This document shows, in pieces, positions 1 to 5,540 of a stretch of DNA of 12,066 nucleotides (positions are counted from its first letter, which is position 1; every line of letters begins with the position of its first letter). The translations under genes and the position numbers were made by a program. The stretch covers positions 1 through 12,066 of the forward strand of contig JAPLZW010000100.1 in NCBI GenBank assembly GCA_026394835.1, given 5' to 3'. Below the pieces are notes generated by a model. The model saw only the letters and a list, made by a program, of their open reading frames with translations, searched no databases and had not been told where the DNA came from. Source of the stretch: Candidatus Wolfebacteria bacterium (GTDB lineage: Bacteria; Patescibacteriota; Minisyncoccia; UBA6257; UBA9933).

Positions 1-358
1 TGGCTATTGATTTTATGGAGAATCTCGTAAATTTATGAGTTATATGCTCGGCATCAACATCTGATGTAGTTTTTATGGTTAATTTTCTACCTAACCAAAG
101 TACCTCAATGATTTTGCCTTTTTTAGAAACCTCATAAGACAAAATCTTTTTCAACTCCGGAGCAATTTTCAGAAAATTATCATTCTGTAATTTTAACCGA
201 TTAACTCCATCCGGGACGGTCAGGATTTTATTTGATAAACTCGCTAAATCTTTACTATAAGAAAATCTTACATTGTAAAGATGGCATATGTGCTGCCCGA
301 CTAAAAGTTCGAAATAATCGGCTTGAGCTCTATTTGCTTTAACTCGTCTATCTTTCAT
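1..358 (-). CDS. Probable restriction endonuclease, 5' part (runs off left edge)
   Basis: The frame starts with ATG at 358 and stays open to the window edge, giving the first 119 residues (MKDRRVKANRAQADYFELL...). It begins 17 bases after the stop of the methyltransferase fragment on the same strand, the usual layout of a type II restriction-modification pair. Near residues 93 to 119 it shows GRKLTIKTTSDVDAEH followed by FSIKSIA. An acidic residue followed after a short spacer by an x-x-K strand is what a PD-(D/E)xK nuclease core looks like, here with SIK rather than ExK. I do not recognise a specific family or recognition sequence, and the rest of the nuclease lies outside the window. The role is therefore inferred mainly from position and the partial core motif. 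The visible part contains no stop or frameshift, unlike its neighbour. Confidence 0.6.
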   Translation of the reverse strand, partial: MKDRRVKANRAQADYFELLVGQHICHLYNVRFSYSKDLASLSNKILTVPDGVNRLKLQNDNFLKIAPELKKILSYEVSKKGKIIEVLWLGRKLTIKTTSDVDAEHITHKFTRFSIKSIA

Positions 359-375
359 ATGTTTAATTTAGCACA

Positions 376-1260
376 TCAAATCGAAATTGGAAAAAGCTTT
401 TCTAATTCCGTTTTGGATATTTGGGTGTTTCCTGTGATATTTTTAAGCGCTTCCAAATTTTTTCTGGATGAAAGCTGTCCGGCGATATTTTTTATCGAAA
501 GACTGCCCTGATTAGAATTTTTATAAAAATCTAAATTAAGCTGTATTTTTTTAATCGGCGGATAGATAACATTAACGTGATTCTCGGCTATGAATTTCAT
601 ACCTACCGGAATAATGGCCGATTTTAATTTTATCGAATTAATAGAGCCGGTGATTCTATTAACAACTATCGCTGGCCCAATTTCGTAATTTTTCGTTTTG
701 ACGTATTGAGGTTTGCCTTCTTTGTGTAGGGGGAAATTTAATCCCTTTTCGTCGATATTATGAGCCCAGATAAGGGGGACACCATCATCCTTATTATTGG
801 TTAATATATTTTTATTCTGATTCCACACCAACTTTCCTGTTCTTACGCTATAGCTCAAGTCATGGAGGGTTAATTTGTTTTTAAACAACTTTTTGAGATA
901 ATTAGCTCCTTCGGTGAATATCAAAACACCGTTTTTCTCGAATATGTAATTACCATTATTTCTGCCTTTTTTAAGTACGAGGAGCATTGTTGATTGAAGC
1001 GCGCCGTTAAATAGCTTTGGGTCTCTTAAGACTGAAATATGTTCTACGTTAGCATTTTCGATGATAAATTTTCTTAATGCTCGGAAATACGCTCCGTTAT
1101 TCATTGACGGAGGCACGACATAGGCGAGGTAGCCGCCGTCCTTCAGCCATTTCAGCCCTTGATATATGAATAAGCTGAATATATTTACTCTACCATTTAT
1201 TATTTCCTTGAATTTTTCCCGTATTTCTTTTGAAGGATTAAATTCAAAGTAGGGTAATTT
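376..1260 (-). pseudogene. N6-adenine DNA methyltransferase, C-terminal fragment
   Basis: This is the C-terminal part of an Eco57I/TaqI-like (gamma-class) adenine methyltransferase. The open frame starts after a TGA at 1261-1263 and reads KLPYFEFNPSKEIREKF, then GRVNIFSLFIYQGLKWLKDG and GYLAYVVPPSMNNGAYF, which are the sequences that normally follow motif IV (NPPY) in this family. The rest, with KLFNGALQSTMLLVLKKG and PAIVVNRITGS, is the variable target-recognition part. A GTG at 1116 could start a shorter product, but that would begin inside the catalytic domain. The upstream half sits in a different frame (1200-2192). At the join the expected (D/N)PPY is reduced to LPY, so motif IV is lost. 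This is a broken gene, not two functional ones, unless a sequencing error is responsible. It ends with TGA at 376-378, 17 bases before the nuclease start. Confidence 0.8.
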
Positions 1261-2192
1261 TCATTCAATAAAGAATCCTCAATTTTTAATTTTGACTTTG
1301 GAGCTATTTTTTTTGATATGCCAATTAAATTTTTATCTATATCCCATCCGTGAATATCCGGATTTTTAAAATACTCTTGGGCGGATAAAAGGAATTCGCC
1401 GGTTCCGCAGGCAGGGTCAAGTACTTTGGGATTTTTGATGATGCTCGGAAGCTTACCGAGTAATTTTTCCCTGATTGATTTCGGAGTGAAGTACTGTCCC
1501 ATTGATTTCCTGTATTTCATATCGGCTTCGTCCATATATTTGACAGTGGCCTCGGAGAATTCTTTCTTATTTGAATTTTCCGATTCCGATTTATCAAAAT
1601 TTCTAATAACGCTAACAACTTTTCCTTGCACTTCTAATTCCTCAACAAAAATCGGTTTAAGGGCGGGGTTTGCTGGTTGCAGTCTGAATCCTTTTTTCTC
1701 TCTATAGATTTTCTTTAATGTTGTCTCATTCCCATTAATTAAAGCAACAATAGTTTCGCCGTTCTCGGCAGTTTGCTGTTTTCTAACAATAACTGTATCG
1801 CCGTTGAAAATTCCTTCGTCAATCATACTGTCGCCATTAACCTTCAGGGCGAAGTGGTCGCCACTTCTTTTGATTAAATCCTTAGATATGGTTATTTCTT
1901 CTAATATCTCATAGGCTTCCACAGGTTCGCCGGCGGTAATGACACCCAGGAGGGGAATATTTATAACGCCCGTTAATCTTGAGGGTTTGTTGACTTCTAT
2001 AGCGCGCGGCTGATTTCATACTTTGGTTAACAATCATTTGTTTTTTAAGGTTTCAATATGTTGGTGTATCGTGGAAACGGAATTCAACCCAAAATGTTTT
2101 TTAATCTCTTCAAGAGATGGAGCGAATCCCTTTTTCTTTGTGGAAGCTTTGATAAAATCCAATATTTGTTTTTGTCGGGGAGTGATGTTCAT
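1200..2192 (-). pseudogene. LexA-like repressor fused to N6-adenine methyltransferase, N-terminal part
   Basis: Read from ATG at 2192, this is a LexA-type protein continuing without break into a methyltransferase. Residues 1-52 form the LexA winged helix (MNITPRQKQILDFI, then APSLEEIKKHFGLNSVST). Residues about 76-195 are the S24 self-cleavage domain: an Ala87-Gly88 cleavage site in VITAGEPVEA, Ser122 in NGDSMIDEG and Lys160 in ETTLKK, matching the E. coli LexA A84-G85, S119, K156 layout. Residues about 215-290 hold motif X (GQYFTP) and motif I (DPACGTGEF, D259) of an N6 methylase. Codons 53 (2034-2036) and 59 (2016-2018) are TGA; codon 53 falls where LexA proteins carry the conserved Gly of the K-G wing turn. 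The frame then leaves the methylase near 1260 and stops at 1200. A GTG at 1922 could start a product lacking the DNA-binding domain. Fusion and motifs are seen; the role in damage-responsive control is inferred. Confidence 0.8.
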
Positions 2193-2198
2193 ATATAT

Positions 2199-2221
2199 AT
2201 TATACCGAAAATAAACCGAAA
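2199..2221 (-). promoter_or_regulatory. Promoter and likely operator of the LexA-methylase gene
   Basis: On the minus strand a perfect TATAAT lies at 2204-2199, only six bases before the ATG at 2192, so transcription would start at or next to the start codon (leaderless mRNA). Immediately upstream are two direct copies of TTTCGGT (2221-2215 and 2210-2204), 11 bases apart, about one helical turn. The position, touching the -10 box, suits repressor binding; that the fused LexA-like domain binds here is inference. No good -35 box is visible. Confidence 0.45.
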
Positions 2222-2241
2222 GTTATCCACAGCTTACGCTT

Positions 2242-2466
2242 TTGGCCACGCCTTGTTTTTATGGTCAATGGGCGTATTATTTAAAAAATAAGCAGGGGGA
2301 TTCCCAGTGTGAAATTACACTCGTTTTTGATACTTGGAATAAAATTGTGAATAAAGAATTAACCGGTGCTGAAATAGCAGAAAAAATAAAAAATCTCTGC
2401 GTTTATTGTGAACGAGATACTTACGCGATGTTTGCAATTTGGAGAGTGCTGAAATCATTAAAATAA
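2242..2466 (+). pseudogene. DUF2779-like protein, 3' remnant
   Basis: The frame is open from 2215 to the TAA ending at 2466, with no ATG start; TTG at 2242 is only a nominal start. The C-terminal residues (FDTWNKIVNKELTG, then EKIKNLCVYCERDTYAMFAIW) resemble the end of DUF2779 proteins, a family with an RNase H-like exonuclease fold that typically closes with a YCKxDTxAMxxIW-type motif. Those proteins are several hundred residues long, so more than 80 percent would be missing. The 5' break lies against the promoter of the divergently oriented restriction-modification locus, suggesting that insertion of that locus removed the rest. Family assignment is from memory of the motif and is moderate; the absence of a proper start is directly visible. 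Confidence 0.45.
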
Positions 2467-2487
2467 ATCTATCAGTTTTAAGTTGGT

Positions 2488-3069
2488 ATGACTCAGCAAG
2501 AAGCATTAGAAATATTGAAAGTGGGACACAATGTTTATTTGACCGGAGCGGCAGGGAGCGGAAAAACGTACTTACTCAACGAATACATTAGATTTTTAAG
2601 AGAAAAAGAAATAAATGTAGGGGTGACTGCTTCTACTGGAATTGCTGCGACTCATATGGGAGGGATTACGATTCATGCTTGGGCAGGAATTGGAATTGAC
2701 CGTTTAGCGTCGGACGCAGATATAAAAATGATAGCTACTAACAACAGAGTCGCCAGGCGTTTTGCGCAGACAGATGTGCTTATCATAGATGAAGTTTCTA
2801 TGCTTGATTCAGACCGTTTGAATTTGATTGAGCGGGTAGCGAGAGCGGCTAGGGGAAATTGGAAACCTTTCGGTGGGATGCAGGTAATACTTTGCGGAGA
2901 TTTTTTCCAACTTCCTCCTGTGGCCAAGAGGGGTGAACCTGTTCCGCAATTTGCGTATCAATCATCAGCTTGGAAAGAGGGAAGGAGGTTAACTACGAAA
3001 TGGAGGCGTCTGGCGTTCCTGCAATTTTACGAGTGCTTAAAAATGGATGTCTTGCGCCGCAAACCTTGA
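2488..3069 (+). pseudogene. PIF1-like helicase, N-terminal fragment
   Basis: This is the first RecA-like domain of a PIF1/RecD-type superfamily 1 DNA helicase as found in many CPR genomes. Visible motifs are Walker A GAAGSGKTYLLNEY (about residues 20-33), motif Ia TASTGIAATHMGG with TIHAWAGIG, Walker B LIIDEVSML (about 99-107) and motif III GGMQVILCGDFFQLPPV. Homology-like sequence ends at about SSAWKE (near 2978). After that the frame encodes unrelated residues (GRRLTTKWRRLAF) to a TGA at 3067-3069. The second helicase domain continues in another frame from about 2990. The piece normally between them, with the TEQHRQ-type motif, is absent, so a deletion of roughly a hundred codons plus a frameshift is inferred. 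The start ATG has no Shine-Dalgarno sequence, as is usual in this window. Confidence 0.75.
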
Positions 3070-3755
3070 TAGTCAAAAAAGATGCCGAGGTTATGTTTAT
3101 AAAAAATAATTTTGAAAAGGGATATGTATATGGAACCCTTGGTAGTGTTGTCTGTTTTGATGAAGAAGGATATCCGGTAGTTTCTACATTTAACGGTCAG
3201 GAAATAAGTGCTTCACCGGAGACGTGGAATGTTGAAGAAAACGGTAAAATACTTGCCAAAATTACACAAGTTCCTTTGAGACTTGCCTGGGCGATTACTA
3301 TTCATAAAAGTCAGGGGATGACACTTGATGCGGCAGAAATTAATCTTGCTGATGCATTTGAAAAGGGTATGGGATATGTTGCGCTTTCGAGGGTGCGTTC
3401 TCTTGATGGCATAAGACTTACTGGTTTAAATGAGATAGCATTACAGGTACGTCCGGAAATTTTAGCTTATGATAAAGAATTACAGCAACGCTCAGAAGGG
3501 GCGAGGCAAGAACTTTATTCTACTCTTGAGGGTGATAAAAAATTAAAATTTCAAAAAACCAAAAAAACATACTGGGTGGATGAGATTAGAAAATCCCATT
3601 TAATGGCTTATCAGAAATGGTCTTTTGCCGAAGAGAAAACTCTTGTTTCTGATTTTAAGAAGGGCATGAAAATATCGATGATTGCCAAAAATCTTAAAAG
3701 GAAAGACGGAGCTATTCGTTCGCGCCTGAAGAAATTAGGATTCGTAAGGCATTAA
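2970..3755 (+). pseudogene. PIF1-like helicase, C-terminal fragment
   Basis: This is the second RecA-like domain of the same helicase. From about 2990 it reads NYEMEASGVPAIL, then LKNGCLAPQTL and AEVMFIKNNFEKGYVYGTLG, the sequence that normally precedes motif V in this family. Motif V/VI follow as LAWAITIHKSQGMTLDAAEI and GMGYVALSRVRSLDGIRLTG. A C-terminal helix-turn-helix or SANT-like tail is also present (WSFAEEKTLVSDFKKGM, then SMIAKNLKRKDGAIRSRLKK), an accessory DNA-binding segment. The first possible start is TTG at 2970, but ATG at 3000 is preceded by a perfect AAGGAGGT at 2982-2989 and is the better one if the fragment is translated. Alone it lacks Walker A and B and cannot be a helicase. 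It ends with TAA at 3753-3755. Confidence 0.75.
2982..2989 (+). promoter_or_regulatory. Perfect Shine-Dalgarno sequence at the helicase break
   Basis: AAGGAGGT, fully complementary to the 16S rRNA tail, lies 10 bases before an in-frame ATG at 3000 that opens the second helicase fragment. It falls within the inferred deletion join and could allow separate translation of that fragment. It may be chance, since it also encodes residues of both frames. Confidence 0.35.
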
Positions 3756-3784
3756 GGTTTTATCAAAATTAGTATAGTAAATTT

Positions 3785-4330
3785 ATGAAACCCAACAACT
3801 TTTTTAAATTAGTGATTGCAGTTGCGATTTCGGAGGCGGTTGGTGCTATTGGCGCAATCTTTACCATACCGTCAGTTTCGGGCTGGTACGCGACGCTTAT
3901 AAAACCGGAGCTGAATCCGCCCGCTTGGCTTTTCGGTCCGGTATGGATAATGCTCTATGCCTTGATGGGTATTTCATTGTATTTGGTCTGGAAAAATAAT
4001 TGGAAAATCAGGAATCATATTCTGGAAAAGAGGCGAAAGCCATGGAATCGTCTGTCGGAGCGTTTCTGGACCGGCTCCTGGCAAAAGCAAAATGTGATAG
4101 CTATTTTCATCCTCCAGCTGGCTTTAAATATTCTGTGGTCATTTATATTCTTCGGCTTGAAATTCCCCATGCTGGCTTTTTTTGAAATTCTGGCCTTATG
4201 GTTCGCGATTTTATACACGATTGTAAATTTCTATAGGATTTCAAAAGCCTCGGCATATCTCCTCATACCATATATCCTCTGGGTCAGTTTCGCGGCTTAT
4301 CTGAATTACTCCATTTTTATCCTTAACTAA
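3785..4330 (+). CDS. tspO: TspO/MBR family membrane protein
   Basis: This is a five-helix TspO/MBR (translocator protein, tryptophan-rich sensory protein) homologue, which in other organisms binds tetrapyrroles such as protoporphyrin IX and haem in the cytoplasmic membrane. Helix 1 covers about residues 8-29. The family signature follows: WYATLIKPELNPPAWLFGPVW, then MLYALMGISLYLVW. Helix 3 has LQLALNILWSFIFFGLKFP, and helices 4 and 5 complete the fold (FFEILALWFAILYT; LIPYILWVSFAAYLNY). The protein has 181 residues against about 155-165 usually. The surplus is a basic loop at about residues 69-100 (KNNWKIRNHILEKRRKPWNR...), an insertion between helices 2 and 3. It stands alone, 30 bases after the helicase remnant, with no Shine-Dalgarno sequence. 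The physiological ligand in this organism cannot be read from sequence. Confidence 0.92.
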   Translation: MKPNNFFKLVIAVAISEAVGAIGAIFTIPSVSGWYATLIKPELNPPAWLFGPVWIMLYALMGISLYLVWKNNWKIRNHILEKRRKPWNRLSERFWTGSWQKQNVIAIFILQLALNILWSFIFFGLKFPMLAFFEILALWFAILYTIVNFYRISKASAYLLIPYILWVSFAAYLNYSIFILN

Positions 4331-4350
4331 CCCCCCCATAAAACACTCCA

Positions 4351-4366
4351 ACATTCTATAGAATGT
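4351..4366. promoter_or_regulatory. 16-base perfect palindrome, likely operator
   Basis: ACATTCTATAGAATGT is a perfect palindrome 20 bases before the GTG of the small winged-helix gene. It includes TAGAAT, a 5/6 match to a -10 box. Together with a related, longer palindrome at the other end of that gene, this suggests a binding site for the regulator and autoregulation. This is inferred from position and symmetry. Confidence 0.55.
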
Positions 4367-4386
4367 AGAAAAATGAAGGGATAGCG

Positions 4387-4554
4387 GTGGAGGGAATTAC
4401 CGAAGAACTTGGCGCCGACTTTAAGAATATTTCCCAGCACACTCGCCGATTGGTCCATGCCGGGCTTTTGAATAAAAAGTATCGGGGCCGCCAGGTAGCC
4501 CATTCTCTCTCGCCTTACGGCAAATCCTTCCTTAAATTCCTGAAGACATTCTAA
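4387..4554 (+). CDS. Small winged-helix DNA-binding protein (possibly truncated)
   Basis: This 55-residue frame starts with GTG at 4387, preceded by GAAGGG with 6-base spacing. It reads GITEELGADFKNISQHTRRL, then VHAGLLNKKYRGRQVAHSLS and PYGKSFLKFLKTF. This is a typical MarR/ArsR-like winged helix: a helix-turn-helix (ITEELGADFKNISQHTRRL), then a wing with KKYRGRQVAHSLSPYG. Full members usually have another 15-30 residues ahead of the first HTH helix; here an in-frame TAG at 4365-4367 closes the frame, so the protein is either minimal or 5'-truncated. The stop codon lies inside a 32-base palindrome (4546-4577), and another palindrome of the same sequence type lies upstream. That pairing is the best hint that it is a local regulator. 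A minus-strand frame across it has no recognisable content. Confidence 0.55.
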   Translation: MEGITEELGADFKNISQHTRRLVHAGLLNKKYRGRQVAHSLSPYGKSFLKFLKTF

Positions 4555-4577
4555 CATTCTCTAGAATGTTAGAATGT
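4546..4577. promoter_or_regulatory. 32-base palindrome with doubled CATTCTA motif
   Basis: The arms ACATTCTAACATTCT and AGAATGTTAGAATGT are exact reverse complements of 15 bases around a central CT. Each arm carries ACATTCT twice, so the site is a tandem of the palindrome seen at 4351-4366. It overlaps the stop codon of the winged-helix gene. It could be a two-dimer operator for that regulator or for the next gene, whose putative promoter starts 14 bases later. As a hairpin it lacks a following T-run. Confidence 0.6.
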
Positions 4578-4590
4578 TGTAGCAGTCAGA

Positions 4591-4619
4591 TTGACATAAG
4601 CCATAAACAGGCTTATTTT
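4591..4619 (+). promoter_or_regulatory. Putative promoter of the GC-rich gene
   Basis: TTGACA (perfect -35, 4591-4596) is followed after exactly 17 bases by TATTTT (4614-4619; 4/6 match to TATAAT). The start codon follows about 57 bases downstream. The same stretch can also be read as a terminator hairpin, so the two calls compete. Confidence 0.4.
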
Positions 4620-4620
4620 T
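4596..4620 (+). terminator. Possible intrinsic terminator after the winged-helix gene
   Basis: ATAAGCC (4596-4602), a 7-base loop, and GGCTTAT (4610-4616) form a perfect 7-base-pair stem followed by TTTT. The stem is only three G-C pairs strong, so it would be a weak terminator, and it overlaps the putative -35/-10 pair. Confidence 0.4.
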
Positions 4621-4662
4621 GGGGTATACAGAGCAGGCAGGGCGGGTTTCCTAACTCTCATT

Positions 4663-4670
4663 AAGGAGGG
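4663..4670 (+). promoter_or_regulatory. Strong Shine-Dalgarno sequence
   Basis: AAGGAGGG sits 6 bases before the ATG at 4677. Core genes in this window (yqeY, ftsA, ftsZ, nrdJ) have no such site, so it decides the start here and sets this gene apart. Confidence 0.8.
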
Positions 4671-4676
4671 ACGACG

Positions 4677-5063
4677 ATGTCAACCAAAGAGGAGGCCAAG
4701 ATACTAACCACCGAGGAGATCAAGGGGTTGCCGCCAGAGAAAGTAGTGGATGAGCTCGTGGAGCGGCGCAGCCGGTTCGTCCTCTCTGCCAACACCGGCC
4801 AGGGGGCGAGCCAGAAGGCGTGCGATCTGGCAAGAGAGGTCGAGCTTCTGAGACAGTATATCGCGAAGGCTTTGGGCTTTTACTCCCTAGTCGAGACTGT
4901 GCTCTGGGAGTGCCAGTGCGGCGCGAAGGGGGAGGTCGTGCATATCGGAATGAGTACATACGAGGTCCATCACCGGATCGTATGGCAGCATGACGAGCGG
5001 CCACGGAATTGTGCCGGATACCGCGCTAAGGAGCCTTCTGTTGCCGCAGCCGCTCACACGTGA
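4677..5063 (+). CDS. Hypothetical protein, GC-rich, possible metal-binding C-terminal half
   Basis: I do not recognise this 128-residue protein. The N-terminal half (KEEAKILTTEEIKGLPPEKV...) is charged and helical, with a likely coiled or helical stretch up to about residue 66 (QKACDLAREVELLRQYIAKA). The C-terminal half has Cys79-x-Cys81 in WECQCGAKG, His89, His98-His99 and Cys112 in RNCAG, which could bind a metal such as zinc, though spacing is irregular. There is no signal peptide or membrane segment. Base use is clearly more GC-rich than the flanking genes, with many GAG, GTC, CTC and CGG codons. It has its own Shine-Dalgarno sequence, a possible promoter and a downstream hairpin, so it appears to be a self-contained single-gene unit. 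It ends with TGA, unlike the core genes. The reverse-strand frame over it is a low-complexity shadow. Coding status is well supported; function is unknown. Confidence 0.7.
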   Translation: MSTKEEAKILTTEEIKGLPPEKVVDELVERRSRFVLSANTGQGASQKACDLAREVELLRQYIAKALGFYSLVETVLWECQCGAKGEVVHIGMSTYEVHHRIVWQHDERPRNCAGYRAKEPSVAAAAHT

Positions 5064-5084
5064 ACATTCTTCGGTTCTTCACTC

Positions 5085-5122
5085 TCGCCAGTCCACTTCC
5101 ACGCATGGAAGCGAGCTGGCGA
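5085..5122 (+). terminator. Hairpin after the GC-rich gene
   Basis: TCGCCAG (5085-5091) pairs with CTGGCGA (5116-5122). Inside, CTTCC (5096-5100) pairs with GGAAG (5107-5111) around a six-base loop, with four unpaired bases on each side between the stems. It lies 22 bases after the TGA and is followed by TATTTATTT, an interrupted T-rich run. It is most likely the gene's terminator, though not a textbook one. Confidence 0.55.
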
Positions 5123-5151
5123 TATTTATTTAAGATAAAAAGAAGGAAGTC

Positions 5152-5180
5152 TGGACAAATTTTTGAATGTAGGGCACAAT
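5152..5180 (+). promoter_or_regulatory. Putative rpsU promoter giving a near-leaderless transcript
   Basis: TGGACA (5152-5157; 5/6 of -35) and CACAAT (5175-5180; 4/6 of -10) are 17 bases apart. The -10 ends nine bases before the ATG at 5190, so the transcript would begin about 3 bases before the start codon. Confidence 0.4.
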
Positions 5181-5189
5181 AGAATCACT

Positions 5190-5399
5190 ATGGAATTAAA
5201 AAGACGTGAAGGGGAATCAATGGGGTCGTTTTTGCATCGCTTTACCAAGAAAATAAGGCAGACCGGAATTTTGGTTGAAGCGAAGAAGCGCCGTTTTTCC
5301 GTAAGGAAATCCTCCAAAACAAAAATCAGGACTTCGGCTCTTTACCGCGAAGGGAAAAAACTTGAGACCGAAAAGAAGAGGAGGCTGGGGATTAGTTAA
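5190..5399 (+). CDS. rpsU: 30S ribosomal protein S21
   Basis: This is small-subunit protein S21, which sits near the anti-Shine-Dalgarno end of 16S rRNA and helps initiation. The 69-residue frame reads MELKRREGESMGSFLHRFTK, then RQTGILVEAKKRRF and ALYREGKKLETEKKRR. This is the S21 pattern: an N-terminal strand, a basic helix (LxRFxKxxxxxGIL), then E/KxxRF and a long Lys/Arg-rich C-terminal helix. A TTG at 5163 would add nine residues, but ATG at 5190 gives the family's usual N-terminus and is preferred. There is no Shine-Dalgarno sequence. It stands alone, separated from yqeY by a 140-base repeat region, and ends with TAA. Confidence 0.88.
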   Translation: MELKRREGESMGSFLHRFTKKIRQTGILVEAKKRRFSVRKSSKTKIRTSALYREGKKLETEKKRRLGIS

Positions 5400-5540
5400 A
5401 AAATTCCAAAATCCAAATACCAAATTCCAAATAAACTCCAATTTTCAAATGCTCTAAATTCCAAACGCTAGATTTTAGATATTGGGATTTCGATATTGTT
5501 TGAGATTTGGGATTTGTAATTTGAGATTTAATAATTCTCT
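5400..5540. repeat. Imperfect inverted repeat (A-rich CCAAA arm, T-rich TTTGG arm)
   Basis: The left arm (about 5400-5455) is a chain of AATTCCAAA / ATCCAAATACC-type units; the right arm (about 5472-5532) is its approximate reverse complement, with units such as TTTGAGATTTGGGATTTG. Aligned head to tail, the arms agree at most positions but not exactly, so transcripts could form a long, bulged hairpin. It fills the whole gap between rpsU and yqeY. No coding frame is supported here. Confidence 0.6.

Noticed and set aside
4327..4557. Minus-strand 76-codon frame over the winged-helix gene
   Set aside because: The plus strand encodes a recognisable winged helix between palindromes; the reverse frame shows nothing.
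4720..5004. Minus-strand frame across the GC-rich gene
   Set aside because: Its protein is Arg/Pro/Ser-rich low-complexity sequence with no start signal, while the plus-strand frame has a strong Shine-Dalgarno sequence.
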